From: Planococcus wigleyi
GTDB taxonomy: Bacteria; Bacillota; Bacilli; Bacillales_A; Planococcaceae
Length of the DNA: 64,000 bases
Direction of reading: 5' to 3'
Assembly: GCF_014836985.1 (NCBI RefSeq)
Contig: NZ_JACSPU010000001.1
Coordinates: 431,473-495,472, forward strand
The notes under the pieces are model-generated. The model did not search any database. It was not told where the DNA came from and was given only the letters and a program-made list of their open reading frames with translations. Below are positions 16,861-26,015 of this stretch, piece after piece (position 1 is the stretch's first letter; each line of letters starts with the position of its first letter). The translations under genes and the position numbers were made by a program.

Positions 16861-17526
16861 ATGGAGAAAATCGTGAAACAAGCCACATTGGCGGATCAAG
16901 CATACGAGTATATCAAGAAAATGATCATTACTGGAAAGTTGAAACCGGGCCAGGAATTGCCGGAAGAAAAACTGGCATTGGAACTCGGCATCAGCCGGAC
17001 GCCTTTAAGAGAAGCTCTAAAAAGACTGGCTGTTGATGCGCTTATCGAGTTAAGAAAAACACGGCCTGCCATAGTAGCAGCCTTTACATTCCAGGATGTC
17101 CAGGAAATCATGGAGCTGCGCAGGCTATTGGAAATCTATGGTCTTGAAAATCTTTCGAAGGCAGATCAACAGCCTGTCATGAATGAACTGAGAAAAAATG
17201 TGGAACGCCAATTTCAGGCCGTGCAAGCTGAGAGGGTGGTGGAATTTATGGATTTGGACCAGGAGTTCCACTCCTTCCTCTACCAGAATCATGCCAACAA
17301 TCGCTTGAAGGAAATGATAAAAGGCATTAACAGTGGCGGCAGCCGGGCATTTTTGCTGCTGTCAGACACTGCAGCCGATAGTTCCAAAAAGGCATATGGG
17401 GAACACTTGTCCATCCTCAAGGCAATTGAAGATGGTGATATCGACAAAGCCAAACAGCAGTTGGCCATCCATTTGGACAATATCGAAAGCCGGCTGCTGA
17501 AATACATTTCACAGGAGGAACTATGA
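16861..17526 (+). CDS. GntR-family (FCD) regulator of the TRAP operon
   Basis: 221 residues. Residues 8-75 form the GntR winged helix (AYEYIKKMIITGKLKPGQEL, ELGISRTPLREALKRLAVDALIEL). Residues 85-215 form an all-helical FCD ligand domain with metal-ligand candidates in MDLDQEFHSFLYQ, the DTAADSSKKAYGEH region and the final H of QQLAIHLDNIE. FCD regulators usually sense organic acids such as lactate or glycolate. The gene overlaps the second receptor gene by 4 bp (ATGA), so it is part of the operon it probably controls through the palindrome at 16813. Confidence 0.92.
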   Translation: MEKIVKQATLADQAYEYIKKMIITGKLKPGQELPEEKLALELGISRTPLREALKRLAVDALIELRKTRPAIVAAFTFQDVQEIMELRRLLEIYGLENLSKADQQPVMNELRKNVERQFQAVQAERVVEFMDLDQEFHSFLYQNHANNRLKEMIKGINSGGSRAFLLLSDTAADSSKKAYGEHLSILKAIEDGDIDKAKQQLAIHLDNIESRLLKYISQEEL

Positions 17527-18551
17527 AAAAACTACTTGGACTATTTCTTATTGCACTATTTATCTTATCAGCCTGCGGAAGACCGGATAGCGGTACGACG
17601 TCGACAGAAGACGGCGGGGCCGGGGAAGACACGTATACAATTCGTTTGGCTCACTTAGTGCCGGAAGAACAATCTTCGCATGTGGCAGCAGTGGCATTCA
17701 AAGAAAAATTGGAAGCGGAATCAGATGGCCGTCTGACAGTGGAATTGTATCCGAATGGCCAACTTTACGGTTCAGACCGTGAAGCGATTGAAGCAGTTCA
17801 GCTCGGCAATGTTGAAATGACGATTCCGGCTGTCGCAGCAATGGCTTCATTCAACGAGAAATTCCAGGTATTTGACCTGCCGTTCCTGTTTAATAATAAC
17901 GAAGCGGCTTACCGCGCATTGGACGGCGAGCTTGGCCAGGAACTATTGGCTGATCTGGAAAACAACGGCATGAAAGGCTTGGTCTTCGGTGAGAACGGAT
18001 TCCGCCATGTTTCCAATAACGATGCGCCGATTGAAGCGCCGGAAGATATGGAAGGCCTGAAAATGCGGACGTTGGAAAGCCCATTGCATACGGATACCTT
18101 TAATGCTTTTGGAGCAAACGCTTCTCCATTTGCTTTTGGAGAGCTTTATACAGCACTTCAGCAAGGCACATACGATGCCATGGATTGCCCAATTTCCCTT
18201 TACTATACAAATAAATTCTACGAGGTACAGGATTACCTGACATTGACTGGCCACGTGTATGCAGCAACGGCCTTGTTGGTGAACAATGATTTCTACAATA
18301 CCCTTCCAGCGGATCTGCAGGATCTGATCACGGAAGCGTCGGAAGAATTCCGGACGGAACAGCGTGAACTGGCACAGCAGCAGGATGGAGAATTCCTGGA
18401 GCAGCTGGAAGCGGAAGGCATGCAGATCAACGATTTGACAGATGAACAGCGCAACCAATTCCGTGAAGCGGCAGAATCCGTTTACACGAAATACGAAGAT
18501 CAGATCGGCAAAGATGTCATAGATCGCGCGTTGGCAGCAAATGAAGGATAA
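17523..18551 (+). CDS. TRAP transporter solute receptor, copy 2 (DctP type)
   Basis: A 342-residue lipoprotein (lipobox LSACG) very similar to copy 1 throughout, with differences mainly in the N-terminal linker and surface positions. The ligand-binding segment reads GLKMRTLESPLHTDTF and the same AFGELYTALQQGTYDAMDCP core follows. It overlaps gntR by 4 bp. Being adjacent to the dctQ and dctM genes, it is the receptor most likely to be expressed with the permease. Confidence 0.93.
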   Translation: MKKLLGLFLIALFILSACGRPDSGTTSTEDGGAGEDTYTIRLAHLVPEEQSSHVAAVAFKEKLEAESDGRLTVELYPNGQLYGSDREAIEAVQLGNVEMTIPAVAAMASFNEKFQVFDLPFLFNNNEAAYRALDGELGQELLADLENNGMKGLVFGENGFRHVSNNDAPIEAPEDMEGLKMRTLESPLHTDTFNAFGANASPFAFGELYTALQQGTYDAMDCPISLYYTNKFYEVQDYLTLTGHVYAATALLVNNDFYNTLPADLQDLITEASEEFRTEQRELAQQQDGEFLEQLEAEGMQINDLTDEQRNQFREAAESVYTKYEDQIGKDVIDRALAANEG

Positions 18552-18568
18552 GTGAAAAGGACAGTTGA

Positions 18569-18600
18569 AGAATCAAGGAAGAAATTCCTTGATTTTTCAT
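18569..18600 (+). terminator. Weak hairpin between receptor 2 and dctQ
   Basis: AATCAAGGAA-GAAA-TTCCTTGATT followed by TTTCATTTTTT. It may be a partial terminator that makes the receptor more abundant than the membrane subunits, a common need in TRAP operons (inference). Confidence 0.6.
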
Positions 18601-18662
18601 TTTTTCTGCACTAATGGACGCTGTTCTGCCGGTTGAAGGTTTTTAAGAAAGGAAGTGTAAAA

Positions 18663-19157
18663 ATGATTAAAAAATTTGAGAAGGCAGAAGAGGCCTTTCT
18701 GGTTTTTACATTAGTCGTTATGGTGGCTTTAATCTTTGGGCAAGTCGTTGGACGCTACGTTTTTTCCAATGCACCCAGTTGGACAGAAGAGATGGCTCGC
18801 TATATACATATTTTTCAAGTATGGATAGGAGCGAGTTATGCAGTGAAATTGCGTGAACATATACGGGTGGAAGCCTTCATTACACGCTTTAAAGGCCTGC
18901 CAAGAAAGATTCTGGAAACGATCTCATTGATCATTTGGTTCGCGATGGCTTTATTCCTGGCTTATTTTGGAACCGATCTTGTGTTGAGCAGCATCGCCAA
19001 TGGACAGGTCACGCCAGCGATGCAATTGCCGATGTGGATTCCATTTTTGGCTATCCCACTGGGCGGCATCGGAATGTGTATCCGATTGATCCAGCAATTG
19101 ATCAAAATTTGGCAGGGCGATTACGAGATGCATAAAGGAGGGGACCTTCCGGCATGA
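18663..19157 (+). CDS. dctQ: TRAP transporter small permease
   Basis: 164 residues with four predicted membrane segments, the DctQ topology. Landmarks are VGRYVFSNAPSWTEEMARYIHIFQVWIGASYAV, then the hydrophilic AVKLREHIRVEAF. The ATG at 18663 follows AAGGAAG; a longer TTG reading at 18633 lacks a site. The stop overlaps dctM by 4 bp. It forms the membrane complex with DctM. Confidence 0.9.
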   Translation: MIKKFEKAEEAFLVFTLVVMVALIFGQVVGRYVFSNAPSWTEEMARYIHIFQVWIGASYAVKLREHIRVEAFITRFKGLPRKILETISLIIWFAMALFLAYFGTDLVLSSIANGQVTPAMQLPMWIPFLAIPLGGIGMCIRLIQQLIKIWQGDYEMHKGGDLPA

Positions 19158-20443
19158 CAATAGCTCTGTTATTCGGCACCTTATTCATTTGTTTGCTGAT
19201 CGGCGTACCGATTGCGATTGCGTTGGGCGTTTCAGCGTTGACAGCGATTTATTTCGGCACAACTTTACCGCTCAGCATCATCACTCAAAAAGCATTCACT
19301 TCACTCGACTCGTTTCCTTTGCTGGCGATTCCGTTCTTTATGCTGGCAGGAATTCTTATGGGAAAAGGCGGCGTTTCCAAGAGGCTATTGGCGTTTGCGT
19401 CAGCTTTGGTCGGCTGGATGACAGGCGGATTGAGCATGGTGACCATCGTGGCCTGTATGTTTTTTGCGGCTATTTCCGGATCAGGTCCAGCAACAGTTGC
19501 AGCAATCGGCGGCTTTATGATCCCGGCAATGATTGCGCGTAAATACGACGGGGGCTTTGCTTCAGCTGTTGCAGCTTCTGCAGGATCTATCGGTGTCATC
19601 ATTCCGCCGAGTATTCCATTTGTCTTGTATGGGGTTATCGGGGGAGTTTCAGTCGGCAGCATGTTCCTGGCAGGCATTATTCCAGGGTTGATCATCGGTG
19701 CTGGCCTGCTGTTGACTGCATATCTTATTTCCAAGAAGCGTGGCTATAAGCCGGAACCTGGCGAAGCATCGTCCTTTGAATTTAAGGACGTGCTGAAAAC
19801 CTTCTGGGACGCCAAATGGGCTTTGTTGATTCCTGTCATTATCCTGGGCGGAATATACGGCGGTATCTTTTCTCCAACTGAAGCGGCCGTAGTTGCTGTA
19901 GTATATGCTATAATAATCGGCAAATTCGTTTATAAAGAATTATCCTGGCACGGACTTTATGAAAGCTTCAGAGAAGCCATTGTCATCAATGCCACCACGA
20001 TGATCATCATTGGTTTATCGGTATCGTTTGCTTACTTTATGACCATCGAACAAATTCCTGGAGAAATCTCTGACTACTTAACAGCATTGTCGACGAATCC
20101 ATTGGTCATTCTTTTAGCCATCAATTTATTGTTGCTGGTGGTTGGAATGTTCATTGATACCATTTCGGCATTGGTCGTCCTGACTCCGATTCTGTTGCCG
20201 ATTGTTGTTTCTGTCGGAGTGGATCCGATCCATTTCGGTGTCATTCTTGTAGCCAACTTGGCAATCGGTTTTGTCACACCACCGCTTGGAGTCAACTTGT
20301 TTGTGGCTTCAAGTGTCGGAGGGGTTCGCTTCGAACGCATTGCTTTGGCCGTTGTGCCATTCCTGTTATCGATGATTGTATGTCTGTTGATCATCACATT
20401 CATCCCTGCTCTATCTCTGTGGCTGCCAGGACTTTATGAATAA
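19154..20443 (+). CDS. dctM: TRAP transporter large permease
   Basis: 429 residues with about 12 hydrophobic segments, the DctM ion-coupled translocator. Typical stretches are FPLLAIPFFMLAGILMGKGG, FAAISGSGPATVAAIG, SAGSIGVIIPPSIPFVLYG, and the late GFVTPPLGVNLFVASS. Starts in an ATGA overlap with dctQ. An aminotransferase gene follows after 33 bp, probably in the same transcript. Confidence 0.93.
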   Translation: MTIALLFGTLFICLLIGVPIAIALGVSALTAIYFGTTLPLSIITQKAFTSLDSFPLLAIPFFMLAGILMGKGGVSKRLLAFASALVGWMTGGLSMVTIVACMFFAAISGSGPATVAAIGGFMIPAMIARKYDGGFASAVAASAGSIGVIIPPSIPFVLYGVIGGVSVGSMFLAGIIPGLIIGAGLLLTAYLISKKRGYKPEPGEASSFEFKDVLKTFWDAKWALLIPVIILGGIYGGIFSPTEAAVVAVVYAIIIGKFVYKELSWHGLYESFREAIVINATTMIIIGLSVSFAYFMTIEQIPGEISDYLTALSTNPLVILLAINLLLLVVGMFIDTISALVVLTPILLPIVVSVGVDPIHFGVILVANLAIGFVTPPLGVNLFVASSVGGVRFERIALAVVPFLLSMIVCLLIITFIPALSLWLPGLYE

Positions 20444-20476
20444 CGAAGATTTTTAATGAGAGAAAGGTTGTCACGT

Positions 20477-21634
20477 ATGAGCATTTCTATTAATAGCCGG
20501 ATCAAGTCGATTGAAATTTCAGGCATCCGGCAGTTTTCCAATCAACTGATCGATTTTCCGGAAGCCATTAACTTAACGATTGGACAACCCGATTTCCCGA
20601 CACCTGAAGCTGTAAAACTGGCCGCGATCGAGGCGATCCACAACGATCAGACCAGTTATACGCATAACGCAGGCTTGCTTGAGCTGCGTGCGGAAATTGC
20701 GTCTTTTTTCCAGGACAAATATGGGTTGAACTATGACCATAAAACAGAAGTCATCGTTACCAACGGCGCCAGTGAAGGATTGGATTCCCTTTTTCGAACG
20801 ATTCTTGAAGAAGGCGATGAAGTTATTTTGCCTGCACCTGCTTATCCGGGATACCAGCCGATCATCGAACTATGTGGCGGGAAAGCGGTTTATTTGGACA
20901 CTTCAGATACCGGTTTCCAACCCGATCCGCAGCGCCTGGAAGGTTTGATTACTGAACGGACCAAAGCCGTGCTAATGAATTTTCCATCCAATCCGACAGG
21001 AATCACCATGGAGTCGGAGCAGCTTGAAAAAGTAGCTGCGGTACTGGAAAAACATGAGCTCTTTATCGTTACCGACGAAATATACAGCGAAAATTCATAT
21101 GGTGAAAAACATTCTACATTTGCCCGTTTTGAAAGTTTACGAAACCGGACATTTTTGGTGCACGGTCTATCAAAATCACATTCCATGACTGGCTGGAGAA
21201 TCGGTTTTGTGCTTGGGCCGGAAATGTATATGAAGCATGTACTGAAAGTTCATCAGTATAATGCCATTTGTGCAGCTGTACCAAGCCAATTTGCAGCGCT
21301 TGAAGCGATGAAAAACCAACGCCACGTACCTGCAGAAATGAATAAGGAGTATCTTCAGAGAAGAGATTTCGTCTATGGCCGTTTAACTGGAATGGGTATT
21401 GATGTCATCCTGCCGAATGGAGCGTTTTATATTTTTCCGTCAATTGAGAAATTCGGAATGTCATCTTTTGAGTTCGCTACGCGATTGCTGAAAGAAGGCG
21501 GAGTAGCAGCAGTACCAGGCTCGGCCTTCACAATATATGGCGAAGGTTTTGTGCGGATTTCCTATGCCTATAGCATGGCAGTGCTCGAAGAAGGCATGGA
21601 CCGATTGGAGAAATTCATCGATACATTAAACTGA
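20477..21634 (+). CDS. patA: Class I/II aminotransferase, PatA-like
   Basis: 385 residues of a PLP fold-type I aminotransferase. NLTIGQPDFPTPEAV, TNGASEGLDSLFRTIL, NFPSNPTGITM and VTDEIYSENSYG are visible. The cofactor lysine is in LVHGLSKSHSMTGWRIG and the substrate-carboxylate Arg is in GFVRISYAYS. The closest pattern I recognise is PatA, the N-acetyl-diaminopimelate aminotransferase of lysine synthesis; an aromatic or alanine activity is also possible. The ATG at 20477 has AAAGG 10 bp upstream. Its place behind the TRAP permease is odd for a lysine gene and may be a chance junction. Confidence 0.82.
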   Translation: MSISINSRIKSIEISGIRQFSNQLIDFPEAINLTIGQPDFPTPEAVKLAAIEAIHNDQTSYTHNAGLLELRAEIASFFQDKYGLNYDHKTEVIVTNGASEGLDSLFRTILEEGDEVILPAPAYPGYQPIIELCGGKAVYLDTSDTGFQPDPQRLEGLITERTKAVLMNFPSNPTGITMESEQLEKVAAVLEKHELFIVTDEIYSENSYGEKHSTFARFESLRNRTFLVHGLSKSHSMTGWRIGFVLGPEMYMKHVLKVHQYNAICAAVPSQFAALEAMKNQRHVPAEMNKEYLQRRDFVYGRLTGMGIDVILPNGAFYIFPSIEKFGMSSFEFATRLLKEGGVAAVPGSAFTIYGEGFVRISYAYSMAVLEEGMDRLEKFIDTLN

Positions 21635-21701
21635 TTCGAGGACTCTGCGATTACTATGCTTCTATCGGGGTAAAGTTCCATAAAGAAAGGAGCTGATAGG
21701 C

Positions 21702-22196
21702 ATGGGAAATTTTAGGTTTTATCGATTTGAAGACGATGGGGTTATCCCTAACAACCCAACGCTTGAAGTGATAGTTTATCCGGCTGCCTTCAAGGAGAAC
21801 AAGCAAGAAATAGAAGAAGTGTTCAACCGCCATGAGTGGACGAACAGCTGGACAGGCGGTGTATTTGAATATCACCATTACCACAGCAATACACACGAAG
21901 TATTGGGGGTACTCAGTGGAACTGCCACGCTGCAGCTGGGCGGTGAGCAAGGTGAAATTTTGGATATTGCAGCAGGGGATGCAGTCTTGCTTCCGGCAGG
22001 AACCGGCCATAAAAAATTGGATGCCAGCAGTGATTTTGAAATTGTCGGAGCTTATCCGGGAGGTGTCTCTTATAACCTCAAGACCGGTGAACCCGGAGAG
22101 CGCCCTTATGTGCTGGAAGATATCCAAAACACGCCGTTGCCGAAAATGGATCCCGTTTTCGGCGACAGCGGACCCGTTAATGAAAACTGGTCATGA
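21702..22196 (+). CDS. Cupin-domain protein, YjlB-like
   Basis: 164 residues with one cupin barrel. Motif 1 is EYHHYHSNTHEVLGVLSG, giving His and Glu metal ligands. Motif 2 is GDAVLLPAGTGHKKL. The opening FEDDGVIPNNPTLEVIVYP resembles Bacillus YjlB. The metal-binding set looks intact, but the reaction is unknown. RBS AAAGGAG lies 9 bp upstream; it is followed by its own terminator. Confidence 0.82.
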   Translation: MGNFRFYRFEDDGVIPNNPTLEVIVYPAAFKENKQEIEEVFNRHEWTNSWTGGVFEYHHYHSNTHEVLGVLSGTATLQLGGEQGEILDIAAGDAVLLPAGTGHKKLDASSDFEIVGAYPGGVSYNLKTGEPGERPYVLEDIQNTPLPKMDPVFGDSGPVNENWS

Positions 22197-22200
22197 AACT

Positions 22201-22243
22201 CACAAAAGCCCCTTGCCGGATTTTTCAGGCAAGGGGCTTTTGC
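22201..22243 (+). terminator. Terminator after the cupin gene
   Basis: AAAAGCCCCTTGCC-GGATTTTTCA-GGCAAGGGGCTTTTGC, a long stem directly after the stop. Confidence 0.85.
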
Positions 22244-22272
22244 ATGTTAAAGGCGTCTAAGGTGCAACTCTG

Positions 22273-23121
22273 TTACTCATAGTAGCCTTCCGTCGATTTA
22301 CGGAACGTTTTGAACTGGTTCGCATCATGGCCAAACCAGACATCGGAATTGGTTTCTTTTGCGATTCTGCGTATTTTTTCAACTGCAGTCGTATAGCCCA
22401 CTGAATCATATAAGATGCCCGGCGGCTTGATTGGCGGGCCGTAACTCTCTGCCGTATAGATGGCATCCGAGGCCAAGATGATGCCGCCTGTTTCCGGCAT
22501 TTGTATCTGAAGGCCGAGCATGCCCCACGCATGCCCGCTTCCGAAGTTCAGGATTTTGATGCCTTCAGCCAGTTGCAGCCCGTCCTCTGTCCGTTTGACG
22601 GTCTGCCATTGCAGGTTGTTCTTGATCCAGGCGTCGATGTCGCCCCAGATATAGGCACCTTCCTTCATGTTGCGGGCATAGGTCTGCAAAGCGCCATTCA
22701 GTTCATCTTCGTGAACGATGATGGTCGCATTGGTGAACAGCTCAAGGCAGCCGGCGTGATCCAAATGCAGATGGGAAGCCACTACATATTTGATGTCTTC
22801 AGGCCGGACATTCAATTCCTCCAAGCGGTGATGGAGGTAGCACTCTTCCGGCATATCAATCGGAAACAGTGATTGCGTCACTTTCCCCCAACGTCCTTCG
22901 GCACCCATTGAATTCGGATTGCAGGCGGTGTCGAACAGGATTTTGCCTTCAGGATGATCGATCAATACGGTGTAGACTGGAAATGTCACCATTTCACTCG
23001 GTGGATTTGGATTTTCTGCACTTGCGGGATTATGCATGGAAATCAGGTAGTTCTTATCCATGCTCAATGTGCCATTGTCCATTACGTACAGTTTCGGGTT
23101 TGCCTTGATAATACCAGTCAT
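22273..23121 (-). CDS. MBL-fold hydrolase, N-acyl-homoserine-lactonase family
   Basis: 282 residues of a metallo-beta-lactamase fold. The dinuclear zinc site is visible: HLHLDH (in YVVASHLHLDHAG), the third His in FGSGHAWGML, the bridging Asp in ILASDAIY, and the final His in VWFGHDANQF. The long N-terminal part (VYTVLIDHPEGKILFDTACNP) matches the AiiA/AttM-type lactonase group. Such enzymes open the lactone ring of AHL signals, but many relatives act on other esters. The ATG at 23121 follows GAGGGGG. The gene is convergent with the cupin gene. Confidence 0.85.
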   Translation of the reverse strand: MTGIIKANPKLYVMDNGTLSMDKNYLISMHNPASAENPNPPSEMVTFPVYTVLIDHPEGKILFDTACNPNSMGAEGRWGKVTQSLFPIDMPEECYLHHRLEELNVRPEDIKYVVASHLHLDHAGCLELFTNATIIVHEDELNGALQTYARNMKEGAYIWGDIDAWIKNNLQWQTVKRTEDGLQLAEGIKILNFGSGHAWGMLGLQIQMPETGGIILASDAIYTAESYGPPIKPPGILYDSVGYTTAVEKIRRIAKETNSDVWFGHDANQFKTFRKSTEGYYE

Positions 23122-23185
23122 CAAATGTCCCCCTCTCAGAATAATTACATAATATCATAATATTCAGTTTACTGTGAAGGGATAT

Positions 23186-23222
23186 AAAAACTCCTGAACC
23201 AATAAGTTCAGGAGTTAAAAGG
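23186..23222 (-). terminator. Terminator of the aspartokinase gene
   Basis: On the minus strand AACTCCTGAAC-TTATTG-GTTCAGGAGTT followed by TTTAT, 9 bp after the stop. Confidence 0.85.
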
Positions 23223-23230
23223 GAGTGAGG

Positions 23231-24595
23231 TTAATGAACCAATGCAGGCTCAAAGAATTCTTTGTATAATTCGTTCAATATCTTTTGTTCATCTTCTTTT
23301 AGAATGCCGAAGACTAAACTTACTTCAGAAGAACCCTGGTTGATCATTTCGATGTTGACGCCGGTTCTGGCAAAAGCGTTTGCTGCACGTGCAGTAAGTC
23401 CTTTTGTATTGTTCATGCCTTCACCAACCAAAACAATCATGGAAAAATCATTGCGGATATGGACGTCATCAGCCTGCAGTTCAGATTTGACCCGATCGAC
23501 AATCCGCTGTTCTTTATCAGCAGTCAATTGATGGCTGCGCAAAATGACGGATAAGTTATCGATGCCGGATGGAATATGTTCATAGGAAATGCACTCATCT
23601 TCCAAAATCTGCAGCAGTTTTCGGCCAAACCCGATTTCACGGTTCATCAAGTATTTGCTGACATAAAGCGTCGAGAAACCGCTATCTGCCGAAATTCCTG
23701 TAACCGGGCGCAGGGAAGTGTCGCGTTCTGCAACAATCATCGTACCAGGGGCAGATGGATTATTGGTATTGCGGATGCATAAAGGAACCGCTGCTTTAAA
23801 AACAGGCATTAAAGCTTCATCGTGCAAGACGGCAAATCCCGCATACGAAAGCTCGCGCATTTCACGGTAAGTCATCTGTTCGATTTCGACCGGATTAGCG
23901 ACGACGCGTGGATTGGCGACAAACACACAATCGACGTCAGTAAAGTTTTCATACAGCTCAGCTTTGACGGAAGCTGCAAGAATCGATCCGGTGATATCCG
24001 AGCCGCCACGCTCGAATGTCCGAAGAACGCCTTCTTTTGTATAACCAAAAAAGCCGGGGAAAACAGTGATGGTTTCTTTATTGCGCAGTTCTGCTAATCG
24101 GTCATAGGCTTCTGGAAGTGCCTGTGCCCGTTCAGGCAAGCCGTTTACAAATAGACCGGCATCAAACGGGTTGACATATTCGGCATTCAAGCCGATTGAA
24201 GTCAGGTAAGCAGCGATTAATTTTGCAGAGTTGTCTTCACCGCTTGCTTTGATCGAGTCAGCAAAAAGTGGGGGAGAGCTTTTATCTGCCTGAAGGCGGT
24301 TCAGAAGGTCTGTTTTGATGACTTGCTTAATGTCATTGCCCAGCTCCAACTCGTCAGCAATTTCCGCATAGCGTTCAACGACCTTTTCCAAGGCAGTATC
24401 CGTCGGTTCCTCGCGTAGCGCAGCTGCCGATAAATTAATTAACAAATCTGTCACTTTTACATCTCCATCAAATCGCTTGCCTGGAGCAGATACCACAATG
24501 ATCTTACGAGAAGGCTCTGCTTTAACGATTGCTGCCACTTTTTTGATCTGTTGTGCACTAGCTACTGAAGTACCGCCAAATTTGCTTACTTTCAT
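23231..24595 (-). CDS. Aspartokinase (ThrD/YclM-like, threonine branch)
   Basis: 454 residues, the length of B. subtilis aspartokinase III. The N-terminal kinase domain opens VSKFGGTSVASAQQIKK and has GKRFDGDVKVTDLL, FPGFFGYTKEGVLRTFERGGSD and the late SDIT-type phosphate loop. The C-terminal 150 residues hold two ACT domains (ISADSGFSTLYVSKYLM and FSMIVLVGEGM), implying feedback by threonine, lysine or both. The ATG at 24595 is chosen because the family begins MKV.KFGG; a slightly longer start at 24610 is possible. Divergent from hom-thrC-thrB, for which it supplies aspartyl phosphate. Confidence 0.92.
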   Translation of the reverse strand: MKVSKFGGTSVASAQQIKKVAAIVKAEPSRKIIVVSAPGKRFDGDVKVTDLLINLSAAALREEPTDTALEKVVERYAEIADELELGNDIKQVIKTDLLNRLQADKSSPPLFADSIKASGEDNSAKLIAAYLTSIGLNAEYVNPFDAGLFVNGLPERAQALPEAYDRLAELRNKETITVFPGFFGYTKEGVLRTFERGGSDITGSILAASVKAELYENFTDVDCVFVANPRVVANPVEIEQMTYREMRELSYAGFAVLHDEALMPVFKAAVPLCIRNTNNPSAPGTMIVAERDTSLRPVTGISADSGFSTLYVSKYLMNREIGFGRKLLQILEDECISYEHIPSGIDNLSVILRSHQLTADKEQRIVDRVKSELQADDVHIRNDFSMIVLVGEGMNNTKGLTARAANAFARTGVNIEMINQGSSEVSLVFGILKEDEQKILNELYKEFFEPALVH

Positions 24596-24634
24596 CCAAT
24601 CAAGTCCCATCTTTTTTAATAGTCTGTAAAAGGG

Positions 24635-24663
24635 TTGTTTTAACTAAGATATAATACTATAAT
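24635..24663 (+). promoter_or_regulatory. SigmaA-type promoter of hom-thrC-thrB
   Basis: TTGTTT, 17-bp spacer, TATAAT (perfect -10), located about 60 bp before the hom start codon. Confidence 0.7.
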
Positions 24664-24722
24664 GTCCCTATGACAAAAACAGCTGTTTTTTCACAGTGTA
24701 CACACCATGGGAGGAATCGTCA

Positions 24723-26015
24723 ATGAAAAATGAAATTTCAATCGGATTATTAGGCCTTGGAACGGTGGGCAGCGGAGTTGCTAAAATCATTCAGCAGCAT
24801 CAGCAGGATTTGCATCATAAATTAGGTGCCCAAGTTTCAGTAAAGAAAGTACTGGTCAGAGACACCAATAAAGACCGGCTTTCCAGTTTAGATCCGAGTG
24901 TATTCACGACGGATATAGAAGATATATTGAATGATTCTTCTCTCGATATTATTGTTGAAGTGATGGGCGGCATCGATGGTGCGAAGTCAGCTATTGAACA
25001 AGCGCTTAAAAATGGGAAACAGGTCGTAACGGCCAATAAAGATGTGATGGCTGAATATGGCCACGATCTATTAAAACTGGCAGACGCTGAAAAGTGTGAC
25101 CTGTTCTATGAGGCCAGTGTTGCAGGCGGTGTGCCGATCATCCGCACATTGGAAGATGGACTCGCTTCAGACCGGATTTCGAGCCTGATGGGAATCGTCA
25201 ATGGCACGACCAACTTCATCATGACGAAAATGAAAAAAGAAAACATGACTTATGACGACGCATTAGCTGAAGCTACTGCATTAGGTTATGCCGAAGCCGA
25301 TCCTTCTGCTGACGTCGATGGCATCGATGCGGCAAGGAAAATGGTGATCTTGTCTTCGCTGGCCTTCTCAACCGAAGTCCATTTGGATGATGTCCTGGTA
25401 AGAGGCATGAAAGAAATCCGTGACGGTGACCTGGAACTCGCGAATAAGTTTGGTTATACCATGAAAATGGTCGGTTCTTCAACTAAAGACGAAGATGGAA
25501 TCGAAGTTTCAGTAGAGCCGATCTTCCTGGCGAACTCACATCCGCTTGCTTCGGTCAACAATGAATTCAACGCAGTTTACATATACGGCGATGCAGTAGG
25601 TGAAACGATGCTTTATGGACCAGGTGCCGGTTCATTGCCGACGGCTACATCTGTGGTCTCTGATATCATTGCAGCTTGCCGCAACCTGCAGTTGGGCGTC
25701 AACGGAAAACGCGCACACGCAGCTCAGCATGAACGCGTTATAAAACCAGAATCGAAATGCTTTTCGAAGTATTGCCACCGTCTGCTTGTAAATGATGAAG
25801 TGGGCGTGTTGTCGAAAATGACTGCAGTCTACAGCAGGCATGGGGCGAGCATCCAGTCGGTTATACAGTCTCCGGCAAACGAAGACGGCAAAGCCGAACT
25901 GGTGCTGCTGACGCATCAGATTTCACGCCAGCAGCATTTGGATGTATTGAAGGAATTACAAGGAACGGCGAGCGTCATTAGCCATTACCGCATAGAAGGA
26001 GAGGAAACAGCATGA
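24723..26015 (+). CDS. hom: Homoserine dehydrogenase
   Basis: 430 residues. The N-terminal NAD(P) domain opens [17 protein letters not shown]. The catalytic part carries [38 protein letters not shown] and [18 protein letters not shown]. The C-terminal ACT domain is around [21 protein letters not shown]. It reduces aspartate semialdehyde to homoserine. The ATG at 24723 was chosen for GGGAGG 8 bp upstream. The stop overlaps thrC by 4 bp, so hom-thrC-thrB is one operon as in B. subtilis. Confidence 0.96.
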   Translation: MKNEISIGLLGLGTVGSGVAKIIQQHQQDLHHKLGAQVSVKKVLVRDTNKDRLSSLDPSVFTTDIEDILNDSSLDIIVEVMGGIDGAKSAIEQALKNGKQVVTANKDVMAEYGHDLLKLADAEKCDLFYEASVAGGVPIIRTLEDGLASDRISSLMGIVNGTTNFIMTKMKKENMTYDDALAEATALGYAEADPSADVDGIDAARKMVILSSLAFSTEVHLDDVLVRGMKEIRDGDLELANKFGYTMKMVGSSTKDEDGIEVSVEPIFLANSHPLASVNNEFNAVYIYGDAVGETMLYGPGAGSLPTATSVVSDIIAACRNLQLGVNGKRAHAAQHERVIKPESKCFSKYCHRLLVNDEVGVLSKMTAVYSRHGASIQSVIQSPANEDGKAELVLLTHQISRQQHLDVLKELQGTASVISHYRIEGEETA

